From Mytilisepta virgata (taxonomy: Eukaryota > Mollusca > Bivalvia > Mytilida > Mytilidae): a DNA stretch of 64,000 nt. The DNA lies in NCBI GenBank assembly GCA_028015205.1, contig JAPWFG010000024.1:1426001-1490000 (forward strand). The letters run 5' to 3'. The position numbers were made by a program, and so were the translations under genes. This document shows, piece by piece, positions 59,223 through 64,000 of this stretch (positions are counted from its first letter, which is position 1; the number at the start of each line of letters is the position of its first letter). The notes under the pieces are model-generated. The model was not told where the DNA came from and ran no database searches. It was given only the letters and a program-made list of their open reading frames with translations.

Positions 59223-60224
59223 CAAAATAAAGATACCTACGACAAAGGATACATGTATATATATAGCCAACACTGATAAAATGTTTGAAAACAATTTGCA
59301 TGTGTTTGATTCATGAAATCATATGCACATGCATGAAATTGGTTTGATATTAATCAATCAATACATGTAGTTCAATACTAGAGAACACAGATTGGCATTG
59401 TTTTTATTGGTCATGACTGATATTTTTTTCTGTGTACATAGTTAATTACTTTGGTTGCTTTTACCATAGGAGCCAAAAATCTTACCATATGGGCTATACA
59501 AGATTTGATATTGCATTACTACAGGGGCATGTAAGTATTAATCACAGTACAAACAAGGATGTATAGTACCATATAAATCCTGGTCAAAAGCTTTAATCCA
59601 ATATTGGTAAACCATTGTACAAATCAATACATTTATAATATAATTCAATCTACATGTAAGATGTAATTCCCTTTTCATGCTGAAAACTGTTTTTAATTAA
59701 AGTAGGAACTATTTCCAGTATTCGTCATGCATATTCATTTCACAACAGAGCGGTAATCAATTTGTGATGTGGTGTTTTATTAGCATATCAATGGAACAGC
59801 AACATGCAACTGCAAACTCGTTATTCTGATGATTGATCTTATTTTTTGTCATTAAATATAAAAAAATATTGATGCATTAACCATTTGTAATACAAAGAAT
59901 GCAATAAAATAGAACAAAATAACCTTTTTAAGATATATACTCGTAAAGGTTGAAATCCCAATTACCTTGGGATTTCAATTTTAACATTTTTCTATAGCAC
60001 AACTTTTTTGCAGCCAAATTTAAGGACTTTTTACCATGCGATTATTTCAATTATATAGATAGATCGAAAGATCGTGATCTCAAAAAAAATATGGCAAAGC
60101 AACATGTCATTCTAATTTATACGATCTGAATAACCAACCTTTTTGGGAATTTAAAAATACATCTTCTAGCTTAGCCGCCATAATTTGCATTAAGGCAATG
60201 GGTTGTTGCCCCTTACTGGTCTAA
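59223..60224. other. Non-coding stretch
   Basis: AT-rich; I see no exon or element end apart from a small hairpin aatcccaattaccttgggatt near 59955. Confidence 0.4.
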
Positions 60225-60855
60225 AATATGATATGGGACAATTCAACCCGAGGTTCACATTTTCCAGTCAGAAACGAGGCTTGCCGAGTTTCTGATGATA
60301 GAAAATGTCAATCCGAGGGTGGAATTGTCCAGTGTCATATTTTTTACCATGACTGAATATTTTTCTCACATTTCTCGACCAAATTTTTAAAGAAATAAAC
60401 ATGGCCGCCATGACACGAAAATGCGCTCTATTAAACTAGACAACTTAGTGCAAAATAATTTATATATTTGAAAAGATCGTATGCGTTTTGGTTTTGTACC
60501 AAAGGTACAAAATAACAATCCAAAGATACTAATATTAGATATAGTAAATTTATAGTATGCTGTATACGACGCATTTCAAGGAGTTACCTTGAAACAAAGT
60601 TTTAAAGTACAAAACTATAAAAAGATATCTTTTAGGTTGCGCTTCAGGGGTTTTCAAATTGAAGCGATGTTGATTTCGACGTTGTCGTACAATTTGTGCG
60701 AAGATGTGTGTTTTCTGACGTTCTAGCATTTGTCGTTTCTTTTGCATTGTTACGTCAAGGTAGGTCAGTGATGTAAGATGCATGAATCTCACACTGGTCT
60801 CTCACACGGAATATAACTGTCCCAAACACATAGAAATGTGAGAATTCCTTATCTC
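60225..60855. repeat. Composite repeat with hairpin, related to 8.2 and 32.6 kb
   Basis: It holds the hairpin ttcacattttccagtcagaa / gtttctgatgatagaaaatg (about 60250-60310), the block shared with 8238-8320 (60508-60590), and the cggaatataactgtcccaaa block shared with 32.7-32.9 kb (about 60809). Confidence 0.65.
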
Positions 60856-62589
60856 GCACTTGCACCAGTGTTAGATTTTTAATGTCCTAAGACTGAGACA
60901 GGTTCTAAGATAGTCTTACGACATGTCCTAGTCCTAAGTCATGTTATCGAACCTATCCATGGCCAATCACAGGTATCGAGTGGATAATGCAGTATATGCA
61001 GAGCTGAATTGTCATCTATATTTGACTGCCGTTTTATTTTTCTTCATAAACCCTACAGTTTAGAAATGTCTTTATTGAGACCAAGTCTTAGGACATATCT
61101 TAGGACATCTTCGTTAACACGGCCCCTGTTTTCTAGTAATCACATGGTGACGTCACTTGAAGTCACATAAACAGAATAGACTATAAATAGATTGCACGCA
61201 TTAGGATACAAAAAAAATATTGTTATACCTTTTGATTTTTTCCTTTAATAGAAATAAATATAAATAATTCAATAGAGATTATAATCAACATTTTGACTTT
61301 TATAAAACAATGTTCACATTAATTCTTCACATTCTCGAACTGTTGACCGCTTGCCTTATTTTTGGTTAATATAAATAACAGCTCCATGTACAGATCACGA
61401 GCGTATAACAAAAGTGTTATTGACTGGTTCTTCGGACAACAACTGTTTTTTTTTTTTTTGCCCCTCTGACCAAACTGTTGCCCTCAACCTACGGCTTATG
61501 GAAAACAGTTCAGTCTTCGGGTCAAATAAAACAGCTTTTGTCCTCAGACCAATAATAACTTTATATTGTTTACCATTCCATTTTTTATTACTTGTAGACG
61601 GAAGTCATCTAAGTCAGCTTCATTAAAGAGATGGATGGATGAATTGTTGTTTAACGTCCAGTGGCAGCCAGGTGCATACCACGGCGATCATTAAAGAGAA
61701 ATAATCTCTACTTTTTGCTGTGCATACTTATAAGCCTACGGAACAAGAATACCACGGATTATAATTATTTGCGGTTTTCCGTACAGTATCTTTTTTTGGA
61801 GTCAATGGAGGACAGTAGGCCTGGGACATGGGAGTATCCAAAATATTTTTGAGGGATGTGAATTCCAATTTAAGAGCTGTATTTTCCGACATTTTGTAAA
61901 TATAAAGTGTAGATGAACAGGTTGGGTGTAACCCCCAGTTGGTGTAATGTACTGCAGTTGAGATATAATACCTTAATTTTGGCATGATAGTTTAGCCCAG
62001 TTGGGGTGTCTAGATATCGGGAAAAGAATACCGAACCGACAAAATAGTAGGAAAATCTATAAATTCGAAATCTAAGGAAAAGACAATGTCATGAGAATGG
62101 AACAAAACAAACAAGGATACATCATGTATACTTAAAAGAATAATAACATACATATGTCATGTATGTATAATAAGTTAAACAAAAACATAAAAGGACAGCA
62201 GAGAAACTAGAGCACTAGTTATGTGAACTCCCACAAAAACCAATTTGGGAACCGGATACTTTTTTTAGTTCTTATTCTTTTATCGTGTATTCGCGAAGCT
62301 TTATTCTTTAATAAATATTTAGGCCAAATTAACTGACGTGACGATATGATACAACTAGAATAACTTTTAATTGAATTTAAAATGTGAAGGATAAACCTAT
62401 TTTAGAAGCAAATTAAACACTAAAATACTTGCATTTATAAAAGTAGATTTCTGCAAATAATACCGCAAAATGTCCGTATATAAATTCCCTTTCAATAGAT
62501 CCTTTCAAAAACATTTTTTTAGAACAATTAAATGAAATAAAAAGTATTTATACACGTTATTTTTCGAAGTTGCTCGTTTTCATCTCACG
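60856..62589. other. Non-coding stretch with a SINE-tail fragment
   Basis: gatgaattgttgtttaacgt, ccagtggcagccaggtgcat at about 61635-61676 is the 3' tail of the 10.4-kb SINE, 5' truncated. The rest has no gene. A ctcaacctacggcttatgg block near 61481 resembles other mussel repeats. Confidence 0.45.
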
Positions 62590-62742
62590 CTGTTCAAAGA
62601 GAGCTAACCCAATTTCTTCTTTTCAAAAAATAATTAAAAAAAAATAAGTACACAAAAACTTAAAAAGATAATTGAATTTATTTTTCTCTGAAATGAGAAG
62701 GAAGCAAATACGAAGAATTGTGTTTGTTCTTTTAAATTCTAG

Positions 62743-63744
62743 CTCGCCTGGCCTAAAAGGGCATGTAACCTATTGCCATCACTCGGCGTCCGTCGTCCGT
62801 CGTCGTCCGGCGTAAACTGTTCTTTTAAAGATCTTCTTTTCTGAAACCACTGCGCCAATTGGGATCAAACTTTGGTGGAATGGTCCTTGGATGACCCCAG
62901 TTGAATCTGGCATCCCAGATTTCCAACCGACATGGCTGCTGTCACTAAAAATTAAAAAAAAAGGGTGATGAGTTTTAAAAAATCTTCTTCTATATAACTG
63001 TATGGCCAATTGGAACCAGACTTGGTAGCGATGGTCTTTAAATGGTCCTCTTTCAGAATTGTGTCTGATGAGCCGCAGTGTCAACAAAGATGGCCGCCAC
63101 AGCTGAATTAAGTTTAACATAGGACATTTTGGGGAAATTCATTAAATAATCTTCTTCCTGAAACCATTGAGCTGATTGGAACCAGACTGGACACCAATGG
63201 TCCTTAGATGGTCCTCTTTCAGAATTGTGTCAGATGACCCAGACTGTCACCAAAGATGGCCACCACAGTGGAACTTTAATACAGGACCCTATGGAAAAAT
63301 TCATTTAAAAAATCTTGTTTGAAGGCACTTGGCTAATTGGAACAAGACTTGGCAGCAATGGTTCTTAGGTGGTCCTCTGTCAGAATTATGTCAGCTGACC
63401 CGGACGATCAACCAAGATGACCGCCACAGCCCGACTTATTTTAACATATAGGACCCTATGGGAAATTTATTTAAAAATCTTCTTGTCTGAAACTAAAAAG
63501 CAAATTGGAACAAAACTTATCAGCAATAGTCGTTAGATGATCCTTTTTTCGAATTGTGTCCCATGACCCGGACGGTCAACCAAGTTGGCGACCAAAGACG
63601 AACATAGTTTATCATTGGACTCTATGGAAAAATTCATAAAAAAAATATTCTTGTTAAACCACAGAGCCAGTTGGAACCAAACCTGGCAGAAATGGTCCTT
63701 AACAGGTCCTCTGTCAGAATTGTGTCCGATGACCCAGAATGTCA
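62743..63744 (-). mobile_element. Tandem-monomer element D, reverse orientation, partial
   Basis: It starts agctcgcctggcc..gggc and catcactcggcgtccgtcgt, the complement of the right end of elements A and C. Monomers follow with gatggccgccac or variants at about 63090, 63258, 63415 and 63590 (spacing 157-175 bp) and ggtcctctttcagaattgtg blocks. The opposite end motif is not found before the similarity fades at about 63744, so the element is truncated. Confidence 0.7.
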
Positions 63745-64000
63745 TCCGCAAATTAATTATCTTTTTTGGTTGTTGTTTTGGTTTTCAACATTTTAAGCTA
63801 ATGAGTCGTAAATGGACGAAATGTGCACATCTTGTGCATCAAAATTCGTATCAAAGAATTGTATTAAAAGAACAAACAATATTTTTCGTATTCTCAGAGA
63901 AAAACTGATTTCTTTTATCGTTATTTCCTTTTTTATGAATACAACTTGGGTTATCTTTCTTTCAACAGTTTCAGTCCAAAACGAGCAATTCGATGATGGA

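Overview
This is a eukaryotic, AT-rich, intron-containing window. Much of its length is old transposable-element sequence. The codon usage, long AT-rich introns, frequent ACATGTA-type motifs, and several dispersed repeats that I recall as very abundant in marine mussels (the block at 17.95-18.49 kb, the block at 52.0-52.15 kb, the block at 56.8-57.15 kb, and the cacttggcgtc / gacgccaagtg element ends) point to a bivalve mollusc, most likely Mytilus. That assignment rests on pattern memory, not on a search.

Left part (0-17 kb). After a G-rich MITE and decayed arrays there is a minus-strand fragment with a SAM domain (5.1-5.4 kb), next to a 21-bp minisatellite. The one convincing host gene follows on the minus strand, 15366 down to 7415. 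Its seven coding exons all meet at phase-1 junctions with consensus splice sites. Together they give a 316-residue protein: a signal peptide followed by six cysteine-rich modules, one per exon. Each is 45-52 residues, and most share a C-x(5-13)-C-x(10-12)-C-x4-C pattern. Its introns carry a tRNA-derived SINE with a clear target-site duplication, three MITEs and other repeats.

Middle (17-33 kb). This is non-coding: MITEs, an approximately 160-bp tandem-monomer element (25.7-27.6 kb) split by a TTAA-flanked MITE, microsatellites and palindromic repeats.

Transposon locus (33-47.5 kb, plus strand). Three protein-coding stretches lie in a row, each starting 1-15 nt after a splice-acceptor-like site. 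The first (37.2-39.2 kb) is a basic protein ending in a Spindlin/Ssty-like Tudor segment. The second (41.3-44.5 kb) is a broken P-superfamily transposase with C2H2 zinc fingers and the D, D, D-x-x-E catalytic positions still readable. The third (44.6-45.3 kb) is an SGNH/GDSL-hydrolase-like ORF. All carry lesions, and several sit at poly-A runs. This is the best candidate for an unusual multi-gene element.

Right part (47-64 kb). There is a minisatellite, then a PIF/Harbinger element whose transposase first exon is interrupted by a nested MITE; removing the MITE and one target-site copy restores the frame. Beyond it lie two more tandem-monomer arrays of about 167 bp, long inverted repeats and a 55-bp-arm palindrome. 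I see no further convincing host gene.
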